32,361 bases of DNA from Dactylosporangium sp. AC04546. Its GTDB lineage: Bacteria; Actinomycetota; Actinomycetes; Mycobacteriales; Micromonosporaceae. The stretch's first letter is position 1; each line of letters opens with the position of its first letter. This document shows positions 1 to 7,558 of the stretch, one piece after another. The position numbers and the translations under genes were made by a program. The DNA lies in the NCBI RefSeq assembly GCF_022095675.1, contig NZ_JAHYSG010000132.1, forward strand, positions 1 through 32,361, in the 5' to 3' direction. The notes beneath the pieces were generated by a model. It was given only the letters and a program-made list of their open reading frames with translations. It had not been told where the DNA came from and searched no databases.

Positions 1-1085
1 CGCAGCCCCCGCCCGGGCTGGCCGGCCTCGTCAGGCGACGCCCCCCGTGCCCGGTCCCGCGGCGACCGTCTCCCGTCCAGCTTGTTCAGCACGTCTACCT
101 CCAGCGTCCCGCCCGTCGCCGAGACCCGCACCGCGACGGGGCCGCCGCCGGCGTGGCGCATCGCGTTGGTGAGCGACTCCTGCACGATGCGGTACCCCTC
201 CCGGGAGACGTGCGACGGGACGTCGTCGAGCGCGCCGTCGGTGTGGAGCTCGACGGTCACCCCGGCCTCCTCGACCAGGCGCGGCAGGTCGCGCAGCGAC
301 CGCGACGGGGCGAGCGCCGCCGGGGTGTCGTCGCGCAGCACGCCCAGCACGGCATCGAGGTCCGTCAGCGCGGAGCGCGCCGCGTCCTCGATCGCCCCGA
401 GCGCACGCTCGGCGAACGCCGGGTCCTCCCGCAGCCGCTGGCGCGCCGCCGCGGCCTGCAGCGTGGTGACGGTCAGCGCGTGGCCGACGGAGTCGTGCAG
501 CTCGCGGGCGAGGCGGTTGCGCTCGGCGAGCCGCACGGCCTGGGCCTCCAGCGCGGCGATGCGCGCGGTCGCCGACGGCCCGAGCAGCACCGGTGCCATG
601 GTGGTGGCCAGCGCGCCCAGACCGGCGACCGCGAACACCAGCCCGACGAGGGCCGCCAGCCCGGCCGCGGTCAGCCCGAGCCCGCCACGCCCCGGCTGGA
701 GCAGCGCGGCGACCGCCAGCGGCACGGCGACCAGCACACCGAGCCCGACCGCGCCCCCAATGGCCAGGTGCAGCACGAACCACAGGGCGGAGCGCATCCG
801 GGTCTCGCCGCCCTCGGCGGCCGGCACCGGGTCGGGCAGGTCGGCGCCGAGCAGCCAGCGGGCCGCGGTGATCTCCAGGGCCCGGGTGCCGCGCAGGAAC
901 GGCGGGACCAGGCCGATCGCGGCGGTGACCGCGGCCAGGGCGGCGATCACCGCGCGCGGCGCGCCCGGCTCGGCGAACGCCCGGGCGAAGGCGGCGACCA
1001 GCAGCGCGTACGGCAGCAGCAGCACCCCGCCGAGGAGCAGGAACACGCCGCGGCGGTAGGTGGAGCCGCGCACCAGGACGCTCAC
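1..1085 (-). CDS. Sensor histidine kinase, NarL/DesK type (C-terminus beyond window)
   Basis: Reading leftwards from GTG at 1085, an open frame runs off the left edge (361 codons seen). The first ~170 residues hold about four hydrophobic segments, so this is an inner-membrane sensor. The dimerisation/phosphoacceptor box ERNRLARELHDSVGHAL follows, with the expected phosphorylated His at about residue 197, typical of HisKA_3 kinases. The ATPase part shows an N-box (QESLTNAMRHAGGG) and the beginning of a Gly-rich lid (GQPGRGLR) at the window edge. Its GTG overlaps the stop of the DoxX gene by 4 nt (GTGA), so the two are probably translationally coupled. A response regulator would be expected to the left, outside the window. 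The ligand is unknown. I place it by translation of the strand; the long overlapping frames in this stretch have poor codon structure. Confidence 0.9.
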   Translation of the reverse strand, partial: MSVLVRGSTYRRGVFLLLGGVLLLPYALLVAAFARAFAEPGAPRAVIAALAAVTAAIGLVPPFLRGTRALEITAARWLLGADLPDPVPAAEGGETRMRSALWFVLHLAIGGAVGLGVLVAVPLAVAALLQPGRGGLGLTAAGLAALVGLVFAVAGLGALATTMAPVLLGPSATARIAALEAQAVRLAERNRLARELHDSVGHALTVTTLQAAAARQRLREDPAFAERALGAIEDAARSALTDLDAVLGVLRDDTPAALAPSRSLRDLPRLVEEAGVTVELHTDGALDDVPSHVSREGYRIVQESLTNAMRHAGGGPVAVRVSATGGTLEVDVLNKLDGRRSPRDRARGASPDEAGQPGRGL

Positions 1086-1444
1086 CCGCCCAGGATCGCA
1101 TCTCCCCCGTGCTGGACCCCGACGGCCAGGGTCGCCGCGCACAGCGCGAGGAAGGCGCAGGCCAGGTAGAACTGCGCCGAGAAGTCCGCGGCCCGCAGGT
1201 GCGTGTAGACGGCGCAGGTGAAGTACAGGACCAGGCCGAACGCGGCGGCGGTGCCGACGCCGGGCAGCCAGAGGCCGGCGAGCAGCCCGGCGCCGCCGGC
1301 CAGCTTGAGCACGCCGATCGGGAAGACCAGCCAGGACTCGGGGACGCCGGCCCGGGCCATGCCGGGCAGGATCGGGCGCAGGCGCAGCAGCGCGCCGGCG
1401 CCGGAGAACAGGGCGAAGACGGCGGTGACGAGGAAGAGCAGCAC
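1082..1444 (-). CDS. DoxX-family small membrane protein
   Basis: 120 residues from a GTG at 1444, preceded by AAAGAGG at a fitting distance. The protein is almost entirely four hydrophobic helices with the DoxX-like pattern: helix 1 LLFLVTAVFALFSG, then a GVLKLAGGAGLLAGL segment, then a third helix running into YFTCAVYTHLRA, then ACAFLALCAATLAVGV. DoxX proteins are small integral membrane proteins of poorly defined role, in some bacteria tied to redox or thiol stress. A longer in-frame extension reaches 1876, but it crosses the operator region and the divergent marR, so I reject it. The gene is divergent from marR, which likely represses it, and its stop overlaps the sensor kinase start by 4 nt. 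Confidence 0.85.
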   Translation of the reverse strand: MLLFLVTAVFALFSGAGALLRLRPILPGMARAGVPESWLVFPIGVLKLAGGAGLLAGLWLPGVGTAAAFGLVLYFTCAVYTHLRAADFSAQFYLACAFLALCAATLAVGVQHGGDAILGG

Positions 1445-1479
1445 GGCAGGGCCTCTTTCGATACCATAACTTCGACAAC

Positions 1480-1507
1480 CGATATCGTATGAGTTCCATA
1501 TTATATG
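1480..1507. promoter_or_regulatory. AT-rich operator region between doxX and marR
   Basis: The 82-bp divergent intergenic gap contains a sharp AT-rich patch in an otherwise ~75% GC region. It holds two palindromes: CGATATCG at 1480-1487 and CATATTATATG at 1497-1507 (perfect 5-bp arms around a central T). MarR regulators commonly bind such palindromes next to their own promoter, so this is the likely operator for marR and for the doxX-kinase pair. The -10/-35 assignment is uncertain; the AT-rich block itself probably includes a -10. Confidence 0.55.
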
Positions 1508-1526
1508 AGATAGGGAGCAGCGCAAG

Positions 1527-1994
1527 ATGACGACGGCTCGGGACCGGCGGCGCGCGACGAACGACGTCAAGGAGGGGCTGCGTGCGCTGAGCATCCAGTT
1601 GTCCCGGCTCAACCACCAGGTGGGAGCGCGTCTGGAGCTCAAGGACGCCGACTTCGACTGCCTGGACCTGGTCAACCGGCACGGGCCGCTCAGCCCGAGC
1701 GCGCTCGCCCGGCAGGCGGGGCTGCACCCGGCGACGATGACCGGGATCCTCGACCGGCTGGAGCGCGGCGGATGGGTCGCCCGGGACCGTGACCCGGACG
1801 ACCGGCGCGCGGTGGTGATCCGCGCGCTGCGCGACCGCAACCAGGAGGTGTTCGCCCTGTTCGCGGGCATGAACACCGCGATGGACGCGCTCTGCGCCGG
1901 CTACGACGAGGGGCAGCTGGCGCTGATCGGCGAGTTTCTGGAGCGCTGCACCGAGGCCGGCCGAGCCGCGACGGACGACCTGGCCTCGGCGTAA
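1527..1994 (+). CDS. MarR-family transcriptional regulator
   Basis: 155 residues, ATG at 1527 with GGGAG about 10 nt upstream. Layout is classic MarR: an N-terminal dimerisation helix, a winged helix-turn-helix (GPLSPSALARQAGLHPATMTGILDRLERGGWVAR, about residues 52-85), the wing motif RDPDDRRAVVI, and a C-terminal dimerisation helix. It binds DNA as a dimer and usually represses itself and a neighbour, with release by a small ligand or oxidant. The divergent doxX-sensor kinase pair across the palindromic AT-rich region is the obvious target. It ends 12 nt before the convergent secA2 stop. The ligand cannot be read from the sequence. Confidence 0.9.
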   Translation: MTTARDRRRATNDVKEGLRALSIQLSRLNHQVGARLELKDADFDCLDLVNRHGPLSPSALARQAGLHPATMTGILDRLERGGWVARDRDPDDRRAVVIRALRDRNQEVFALFAGMNTAMDALCAGYDEGQLALIGEFLERCTEAGRAATDDLASA

Positions 1995-2006
1995 CTCACT
2001 GGGACA

Positions 2007-4334
2007 TCAGCCCTTCTTGATGCCCCTGCCGCTGCGGAACAGCTTCACCATGCCGGCGAAGAACCGCTCCATCTCCGAGCCGAACGGGTTGTCGCTCACG
2101 ACGTAGGTCCAGGTGGCGCTCGGGCGCACCAGGCCGGCGTCGTCGAGGCTCCACTCGGGCGAGAACTCCTCGATCCCCTCGAACTCGGCGACCGTGCGGT
2201 CGTCGATCTCGGCCAGCAGGCCGCGGAACGCGGGGATCGCCTCGCGGTGGAACTCGTCGAGCGGGTCCTGCGAGCCGAGGACCCGCAGGTGGATGCCCTC
2301 GCGCAGCTCGCTCATGTCGGCCAGGTGCTCCGACCAGGCGTTGTCCGCGTGGAACAGCGCGATCATCCGCGCCACCTTGAGGACCGCGTCCTCGCCGAAC
2401 TCCTCGGCCAGCTCGTTGTACTTCTCCGGGCTGCGCTCGGCGAGCAGCTCACCGGCCGCGTCGGTGGTGAGCAGCTCCTCGCGGCGCTTGCCGTGCAGCT
2501 GGCGGTGCTGGTCGAGCAGGTAGTTGTACCGCCACGTGTTGCGGTGGATCTCCAGGTTGACGGTCTCGGCGACCCGCTGCGCGGAGCCGATCGCCCACCG
2601 CACGTCCTCGTCCTCGATCGCCCCGTCGGCGTCGGCGCGGCCCATCGGCATGGGCTCCGGCCCGTACCGCTGGACCAGCTCGTCCTCGAGGCTCACGAAG
2701 AACATCGACTCGCCCGGGTCGCCCTGCCGGCCGGCGCGGCCGCGCAGCTGGTCGTCGATGCGGCGGGAGTCGTTGCGGGCGGTGCCGATGACGAACAGGC
2801 CGCCCAGCTCGGCGACCCGCTCCCGGTGCTTCTCGTCGCTGCCGCCGAGGCGGATGTCGACGCCGCGGCCGGTCATCTGGGTCGACACGGTGACCGCGCT
2901 GACGGCGCCGGCCTCGGCGACGATGCCGGCCTCCTTCTCGTCGTTCTTCGCGTTGAGCACGACGCACTCCACGCCCTCCTCGGCGAGGGTGGCGGCGAGC
3001 TGCTCCGACTCGGCGACGCTCAGGGTGCCGACGAGCACCGGGCGGCCGGTGGCGTGCATGGAGACGATCTCGGCGACGCAGGCGATGTCGCGCTCCTCGG
3101 CCGAGGCGTACACCCGGTCGGGCCAGTCCTTGCGGATGTTCGGCAGGTGCGGCGGGATGACCGCCACCTCCAGCTTGTAGAACTCCCGCAGCTGGTCACC
3201 GACGGGCAGGGCGGTGCCCGTCATGCCGCAGATCTTCTTGTACTGCGTGAGGAAGGCCTGCACCGTGATGGTCTGCAGGACCGTGCCGCCGCCGCTGCTG
3301 CGGATCTTCTCCTTCGCCTCGACCGCGGCCTGCAGCCCGTCGGGCCAGCGGCGCCGCTGGGCGACCCGGCCGCGGAACTCGTCGATGAGCTCGACCTTCT
3401 CCTCGCGCACGATGTAGTCGACGTCGCGGGCCAGCAGCGCCTCGGCGTGCAGCGCCAGGTTGACGGAGGTCAGGACGTCGACGTGCTCCGCCGCGTAGAG
3501 GTCGACGCCGAGCGCGGCCTCCACCTTCGCCAGGCCGCCCGTGGTCAGGTGCGCGGTGCGGCCCTCGTCGACGACCTCGTAGTCGTGCTCGCTGTGCAGG
3601 CCGCCGACGATCTCGGCGATCGCGATCGGCTGGTCCTTGTCGTCGATCGTCGAGCCGGCGAGCACCAGCGGCACGCGGGCCTCGTCGATGAGGATCGAGT
3701 CGGCCTCGTCGATGATGACCGTGCCCAGGTCGCGGTGCACGCGGTCGGCGACGTCGGTGACGATCGAGTCGCGCAGCAGGTCGAAGCCGGCCTCGGACAC
3801 CGACACGTAGGTGATGTCCTTCGCGTAGGCCTCGCGGCGCTCCTCCGGCGTCGAGGACTCGTTGACCCAGCCGACGGTCAGGTCGAGCAGCTCGTAGACG
3901 GGCCGCATCCACTCCGCGTCGCGGCGCGCCAGGTAGTCGTTGACGGTGATGACGTGGACCGGGCCCTGCGCCGCATACCCGGCCGCCGCGATCGCCGCGG
4001 TCAGCGTCTTGCCCTCACCGGTGGCCATCTCGACGACGTGCCCGGCCAGCAGCACCTGTGCGCCGAGCAGCTGCACGTCGTAGGGCCGCTCGTCGAGGGC
4101 GCGCTTGGCGGCCTCCCGGCCGAGCGCACAGGCCTCGACGAAGTCCTGCGGGTCGTCGCGCTGGTGCAGCGCCGTGGCGGCCGCGCGCAGCTCGTCGTCG
4201 GTGAGCTCCGACAACTCCGCCTCGCGCAGCTCGATCTCGGGCAGCAGCGCGCGCATCGGCTCCAGGTCGATGGTGGTGCCCGGCTGCTCCTGCAGCTTGC
4301 GGCGCCAAGCGTTGAATTTGCTCACCAAACCCAT
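2007..4334 (-). CDS. secA2: Accessory Sec translocase ATPase SecA2
   Basis: 775 residues from ATG at 4334 (MGLVSKFNAWRRKL). SecA hallmarks are all present: Walker A MATGEGKT (near residue 100), DEAD-type Walker B VIIDEADSILIDEARVPL (near 200), the preprotein cross-linking region with AFLTQYKKICGMTGTA, motif QMTGRGVDIRLGG, and DQLRGRAGRQGDPGESMFFVSLEDEL. It is shorter than housekeeping SecA (about 900) and stops at FRSGRGIKKG with no C-terminal Cys/His zinc-binding tail, as in actinobacterial SecA2. It drives ATP-dependent export of a subset of proteins, probably through the canonical SecYEG since no secY2 is nearby. An in-frame extension to 4532 is low-complexity and crosses the sir2 gene region, so it was not used. 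It is divergent from sir2 with a 106-nt gap. Confidence 0.93.
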   Translation of the reverse strand: MGLVSKFNAWRRKLQEQPGTTIDLEPMRALLPEIELREAELSELTDDELRAAATALHQRDDPQDFVEACALGREAAKRALDERPYDVQLLGAQVLLAGHVVEMATGEGKTLTAAIAAAGYAAQGPVHVITVNDYLARRDAEWMRPVYELLDLTVGWVNESSTPEERREAYAKDITYVSVSEAGFDLLRDSIVTDVADRVHRDLGTVIIDEADSILIDEARVPLVLAGSTIDDKDQPIAIAEIVGGLHSEHDYEVVDEGRTAHLTTGGLAKVEAALGVDLYAAEHVDVLTSVNLALHAEALLARDVDYIVREEKVELIDEFRGRVAQRRRWPDGLQAAVEAKEKIRSSGGGTVLQTITVQAFLTQYKKICGMTGTALPVGDQLREFYKLEVAVIPPHLPNIRKDWPDRVYASAEERDIACVAEIVSMHATGRPVLVGTLSVAESEQLAATLAEEGVECVVLNAKNDEKEAGIVAEAGAVSAVTVSTQMTGRGVDIRLGGSDEKHRERVAELGGLFVIGTARNDSRRIDDQLRGRAGRQGDPGESMFFVSLEDELVQRYGPEPMPMGRADADGAIEDEDVRWAIGSAQRVAETVNLEIHRNTWRYNYLLDQHRQLHGKRREELLTTDAAGELLAERSPEKYNELAEEFGEDAVLKVARMIALFHADNAWSEHLADMSELREGIHLRVLGSQDPLDEFHREAIPAFRGLLAEIDDRTVAEFEGIEEFSPEWSLDDAGLVRPSATWTYVVSDNPFGSEMERFFAGMVKLFRSGRGIKKG

Positions 4335-4440
4335 GGCGAACACGATACGTCGCCCGCCCGGCGCCGTGTGCGCCCCGTCACGCGCCCGTTCCGGTGCCGG
4401 ACATTTCGGGTGGTCAGCGCGGTGGGGCACCATTGAGCGC

Positions 4441-5265
4441 GTGGAAGGTGGGGTGCGGGCGCTCAGCGAGCTGTTCGCGAGAGGCGACGTCGTGGTACTC
4501 AGCGGCGCCGGGCTGTCCACCGAGTCGGGCATTCCGGACTACCGGGGGCCGACCGGGATGCGGCGGCCGGCCACCCCGATGACGTACCAGACATTCACGC
4601 GGGACCCGGGCGCCCGGCGCCGGTACTGGGCGCGCAGCCATCTCGGCTGGCGGACCATCGCGCGGGCCGCGCCCAACGCCGGGCACCACGCGGTCGGGCG
4701 GCTCCAGCGCCAGGGGTACGTCGGCGGGATCATCACCCAGAACGTCGACGGGCTGCACCAGGCCGGCGGGGCCGACCCGGTCGTCGAGCTGCACGGCGGG
4801 CTGGACCGGGTCGTGTGCCTCGACTGCGGGGACCTCACCGGGCGGGCCGAGCTGCACGCGCGGCTCACCGCGGCCAACCCCGGCTTCGACCACACCAGCG
4901 ACGCGATCAAGCCGGACGGCGACGTCGACCTCACCGACGAGCAGGTGGCCGGGTTCGCGACCGTCGACTGCGGCGGGTGCGGCGGAATGCTGAAGCCCGA
5001 CGTGGTCTTCTTCGGCGAGAGCGTGCCGGCACCCCGGGTCCAGGAGTGTTTCCAGCTCGTCGAGAAGGCCTCGGCGCTCGTGGTGCTCGGCTCGTCGCTC
5101 ACCGTCATGTCCGGGCGGCGGTTCGTCGTGCGGGCCTCGAAGCTCGGGCTGCCGATCGCGATCGTCAACCAGGGCGCGACGAAGAGCGACGCCCTCGCCA
5201 CATTGCGGCTCGACACGCCCCTCGGCGCGGCGCTCAACGCCGTGGCGTGGTCACTGCGCGGCTGA
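4441..5265 (+). CDS. Sir2-family NAD-dependent protein deacylase
   Basis: 274 residues from GTG 4441 (GTG 4453, preceded by GGAAGG, is an alternative). The NAD pocket motif GAGLSTESGIPDYRG lies at residues 22-36, TQNVDGLHQAGG follows, and the catalytic His is in VELHGG (about His118). A zinc ribbon of two CxxC pairs is at about Cys126/129 and Cys177/180, followed by MLKPDVVFFGESV and GSSLTVMSG. These are complete sirtuin signatures; the enzyme removes acyl groups from lysine, consuming NAD and giving O-acyl-ADP-ribose. The substrate is not predictable. It is transcribed alone, divergent from secA2, and its last 15 nt overlap the tail of the convergent BKACE gene. Longer in-frame starts upstream lie over secA2 and are rejected. 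Confidence 0.92.
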   Translation: MEGGVRALSELFARGDVVVLSGAGLSTESGIPDYRGPTGMRRPATPMTYQTFTRDPGARRRYWARSHLGWRTIARAAPNAGHHAVGRLQRQGYVGGIITQNVDGLHQAGGADPVVELHGGLDRVVCLDCGDLTGRAELHARLTAANPGFDHTSDAIKPDGDVDLTDEQVAGFATVDCGGCGGMLKPDVVFFGESVPAPRVQECFQLVEKASALVVLGSSLTVMSGRRFVVRASKLGLPIAIVNQGATKSDALATLRLDTPLGAALNAVAWSLRG

Positions 5266-5988
5266 CGACCACACCGACAGCGCCAGCCGGACCAGCTCGG
5301 CGTTGTCCGCGACGGGCTCGCCGGACGGGCCGGTCAGGGTGTCCTCCAGGCCGATCCGCGTCGGCAGCCCCAGCCGGCCGGCCAGGGCGACCATGGGCCA
5401 GCAGGTCTCCCCCTCGCCGTGCAGCAGCCGCCGGCCGGGCACGCCGGTCCTCTCCAGCTCGGCCAGGACCGCCACCGGATCCGTCGCCGGCGACATGATC
5501 TCGACCAGCACGCGCGGCAGGTCGCGCGCGACCGACAGCGCGCCTGCGTCGGCGACCGACCAGACACCCGCCTCGACAGCCACCCCGAGCTCGGTCAGCA
5601 TGAGGAGCAACTCGGTGAACCCCGGTTCGGAGACGTTCACCGAGGCGAAATCCGGCCGGTCGTACCGCGGGAGCTCCGCCCACCCCCCGACCGCGAGCGA
5701 GCGGACGGCCACATCGCCGCCGGTGACCCAGAGGCCGGTCGTGACCCCGATCGGCGTCGCCGGGCAGACCGCCCGGACCGCGGCGACGGCCGCGCCCACG
5801 TCGGCGGCGTCGAGCGACTCGGCCCTGCCGGCCCCGCGCGGGTGCAGGTGGACGGCCTCGGCCCCGGCGGCGACGGCGGCCTGCGCGGCCACGGCCAGCT
5901 CGGCCGGGGTGCAGGGCAGCGCCGGGTGCTCACCGGGCCGGCGGCCGCCGTTCAGCGCCACCTTGAGCCGGGCAATCGGGCGCAACAC
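5251..5988 (-). CDS. BKACE / DUF849 family (beta-keto acid cleavage enzyme-like)
   Basis: 245 residues from GTG at 5988 (VLRPIARLKVALNGGRRP). The zinc-binding motif VHLHPRG and the late RIGLEDTL motif match the BKACE family, TIM-barrel metalloenzymes that condense a beta-keto acid with acetyl-CoA to give a CoA thioester and acetoacetate. The family's founding member is the 3-keto-5-aminohexanoate cleavage enzyme of lysine fermentation. This protein is shorter than most family members (about 270-300), and its specificity cannot be assigned. The start is uncertain, with no clear ribosome-binding site; an ATG at 6051 gives 266 residues but lies inside the hairpin that terminates the upstream gene. 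It is convergent with sir2, overlapping by 15 nt. Confidence 0.8.
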   Translation of the reverse strand: MLRPIARLKVALNGGRRPGEHPALPCTPAELAVAAQAAVAAGAEAVHLHPRGAGRAESLDAADVGAAVAAVRAVCPATPIGVTTGLWVTGGDVAVRSLAVGGWAELPRYDRPDFASVNVSEPGFTELLLMLTELGVAVEAGVWSVADAGALSVARDLPRVLVEIMSPATDPVAVLAELERTGVPGRRLLHGEGETCWPMVALAGRLGLPTRIGLEDTLTGPSGEPVADNAELVRLALSVWSSAAQ

Positions 5989-6050
5989 AGGACAACTGTG
6001 GCGCTCCGGCCGGCCGGACGCAAGATCGGGCCCCGCTCCGGGGATGCGCA

Positions 6051-6082
6051 AACCCCCGGCGATCGGCGGATCGCCGGGGGTT
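6051..6082 (-). terminator. Intrinsic terminator-like hairpin after the DUF3040 gene
   Basis: A perfect 14-bp stem (AACCCCCGGCGATC at 6051-6064 and its complement at 6069-6082) with a 4-nt GGCG loop. Read leftwards it follows the DUF3040 stop by 67 nt and ends in GGGGGTTT, a short T run. It also separates that gene from the BKACE gene, arguing that the latter has its own promoter between about 5990 and 6050. Confidence 0.7.
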
Positions 6083-6149
6083 CAGGTCGAACGCTCAGGC
6101 CATTCCGTTTGGGCCGCGGCCTTCGGCTCTTGGCCGAGCAGCGTGTTGA

Positions 6150-6437
6150 TCAGGGGTTTATGAGGTCGCCCGGCCCGTCGGGGTTGGACGGCCGGTAGGT
6201 CCACACTCCGCCGGCCACGCCGAGGGCACAGATCGCCAGGACCGTCCCGGGGACGGAACCGGCGGCCAGCCCGATGACGACGCCGACGACGGCGGCGATG
6301 GCGATGACGACCGCGGTCACGCGACGAGGTGTGACGCGGCGAGTCAGGGCCCGGTTGAATCCGTTGACGAACCGCGTGTCGTCACGCAACGCGGCTTCGA
6401 TGTCCGCGAGCCGCTTCTGCTCGCTCTCGCTGAGCAT
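6150..6437 (-). CDS. DUF3040 family small membrane protein
   Basis: 95 residues from ATG 6437, preceded by GGAGG with 9-nt spacing, which fixes the start (an extension to 6560 is not used). The first residues MLSESEQKRLADIEAALRDD are the signature of actinobacterial DUF3040 proteins: an acidic N-terminal helix beginning LSE-E--L--IE--L, then a basic stretch and two transmembrane helices (about residues 38-60 and 64-82). The N-terminus is predicted to be cytosolic. The function of the family is unknown. It is monocistronic and followed by a strong hairpin terminator. Confidence 0.88.
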   Translation of the reverse strand: MLSESEQKRLADIEAALRDDTRFVNGFNRALTRRVTPRRVTAVVIAIAAVVGVVIGLAAGSVPGTVLAICALGVAGGVWTYRPSNPDGPGDLINP

Positions 6438-6669
6438 GATGCCCAACCTCCTCCGACGGGCCTGCCCGGTGCGCGATGGGTACCCGTTCCGCTCGATGGT
6501 CACACAAATCACGGGCCTGTGGGTCGGTCGATCGGCGCCAAGTGGAATTCTGCTGGTCATCGGCCTGACGTTTCGCGGCTTTTGTCGGATCAGTCGACCT
6601 GCGCGAAGACGATGATGTATGCCATTCTCGACGGCAAATAGCTCATGAACATTTCGGGGAGGATCCGTC

Positions 6670-7533
6670 GTGGACCCGCAGCACCACTGGCAGCAGCCGC
6701 CGGACCAGACCGGCGCTTACGGTCCGCCACCGGGGCAGCCCTATCCGCCCCAGCAGCCCTATCCGCCCCAGCAGTACCCGCCCCAGCAGCACTACCCGCA
6801 GCAGCCGCCCCAGCAGCAGCCCCAGCAGCCGTACTCCGCGGTGCCGTACAACCAGCCGTACAGCGCGCCCCCGCAGCAGCAGTACCAGCCCCCCGGGCCG
6901 TACCAGCCGCCGGTCCCGGTGGCGGCACCGAAGCGCAACCGGTGGTTCGCCGCCCTGGTCATCAGCGCGGTCCTGCTCGTGATCATGGCGGTCGCCGTGG
7001 TCGTCGTCGCCACGACCCGGGGCAACGACAACAAGACCCCGGCCGCCGGCGGCGGCGCCAGCCCGTCGTCGTCGCCGAAGGGCCCGGTCGACGCCTGCCT
7101 GGTCGGCAAGTGGAAGCAGACCAGCTACCAGAAGAAGGTCGAGCTCGGCGGCACCGACGTCGGCACGCGGGAGAAGCTCGGCACGATCGAGATGAACGGC
7201 GGCGGCAAGCAGTGGACGATCAACGCCGACGGCAGCGCGATCGAGGACGACGCGAAGACGGTCTACAGTGGAAAGACGCCGGACGGCCGCACGGTGACGG
7301 CGACGTTCTCCGGGTCGACCGAGTGGACCCTGAAGACCGACGGCAACCAGCTGCAGTTTGCCGGTAAGGAGAGCACCGCGTCGGTGGTCATCTCGGTCAA
7401 CGGCGCCGACAAGGGCCGGATCGACCTCGAGCCGAACCTCGACCCCGCCAAGTACACCTGCACCGGCGACATCTGGCGCACGACGAGCAACTCGGACCCG
7501 GACTCCTTCAGCAGGTTTGACCGCGTGAAGTAG
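6670..7533 (+). CDS. Pro/Gln-rich single-pass membrane protein with lipocalin-like extracellular domain
   Basis: 287 residues from GTG 6670, preceded by GGGGAGGA. Residues 1-90 are a disordered Pro/Gln/Tyr-rich tail built on PYPPQQ-like repeats. A transmembrane helix follows at about 95-117 (WFAALVISAVLLVIMAVAVV), then a short Ser/Gly linker and a ~180-residue beta-rich domain starting DACLVGKWKQTSY. That opening (L-G-W---S) resembles lipocalin-like domains. Two Cys (in DACLVG and YTCTGD) could form a disulphide outside the cell. The tail would be cytosolic, the beta domain extracytoplasmic. The role is unknown; a binding or sensing function is inference. The next gene starts 25 nt on, so it likely heads a four-gene operon. 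Confidence 0.82.
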   Translation: MDPQHHWQQPPDQTGAYGPPPGQPYPPQQPYPPQQYPPQQHYPQQPPQQQPQQPYSAVPYNQPYSAPPQQQYQPPGPYQPPVPVAAPKRNRWFAALVISAVLLVIMAVAVVVVATTRGNDNKTPAAGGGASPSSSPKGPVDACLVGKWKQTSYQKKVELGGTDVGTREKLGTIEMNGGGKQWTINADGSAIEDDAKTVYSGKTPDGRTVTATFSGSTEWTLKTDGNQLQFAGKESTASVVISVNGADKGRIDLEPNLDPAKYTCTGDIWRTTSNSDPDSFSRFDRVK

Positions 7534-7558
7534 CCCACACGGGGGTACTGGCGCTGGC

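Noticed and set aside
31..1467. 478-codon minus-strand frame over the sensor kinase and DoxX region
   Set aside because: Ser/Pro/Arg-rich shadow; another frame on the same strand encodes a kinase with H-box and N-box, and DoxX.
2247..4436. Very long open frame (729 codons) on the strand opposite secA2
   Set aside because: Antisense shadow of a high-GC gene: Val/Leu/Arg/Gly-rich translation with no domain, while the minus strand encodes all SecA motifs.
6774..6840. CAG-rich repeats in the Pro/Gln protein as a possible CRISPR or regulatory array
   Set aside because: Units are in-frame PPQQ codons of a clear coding sequence, with no regular spacers.
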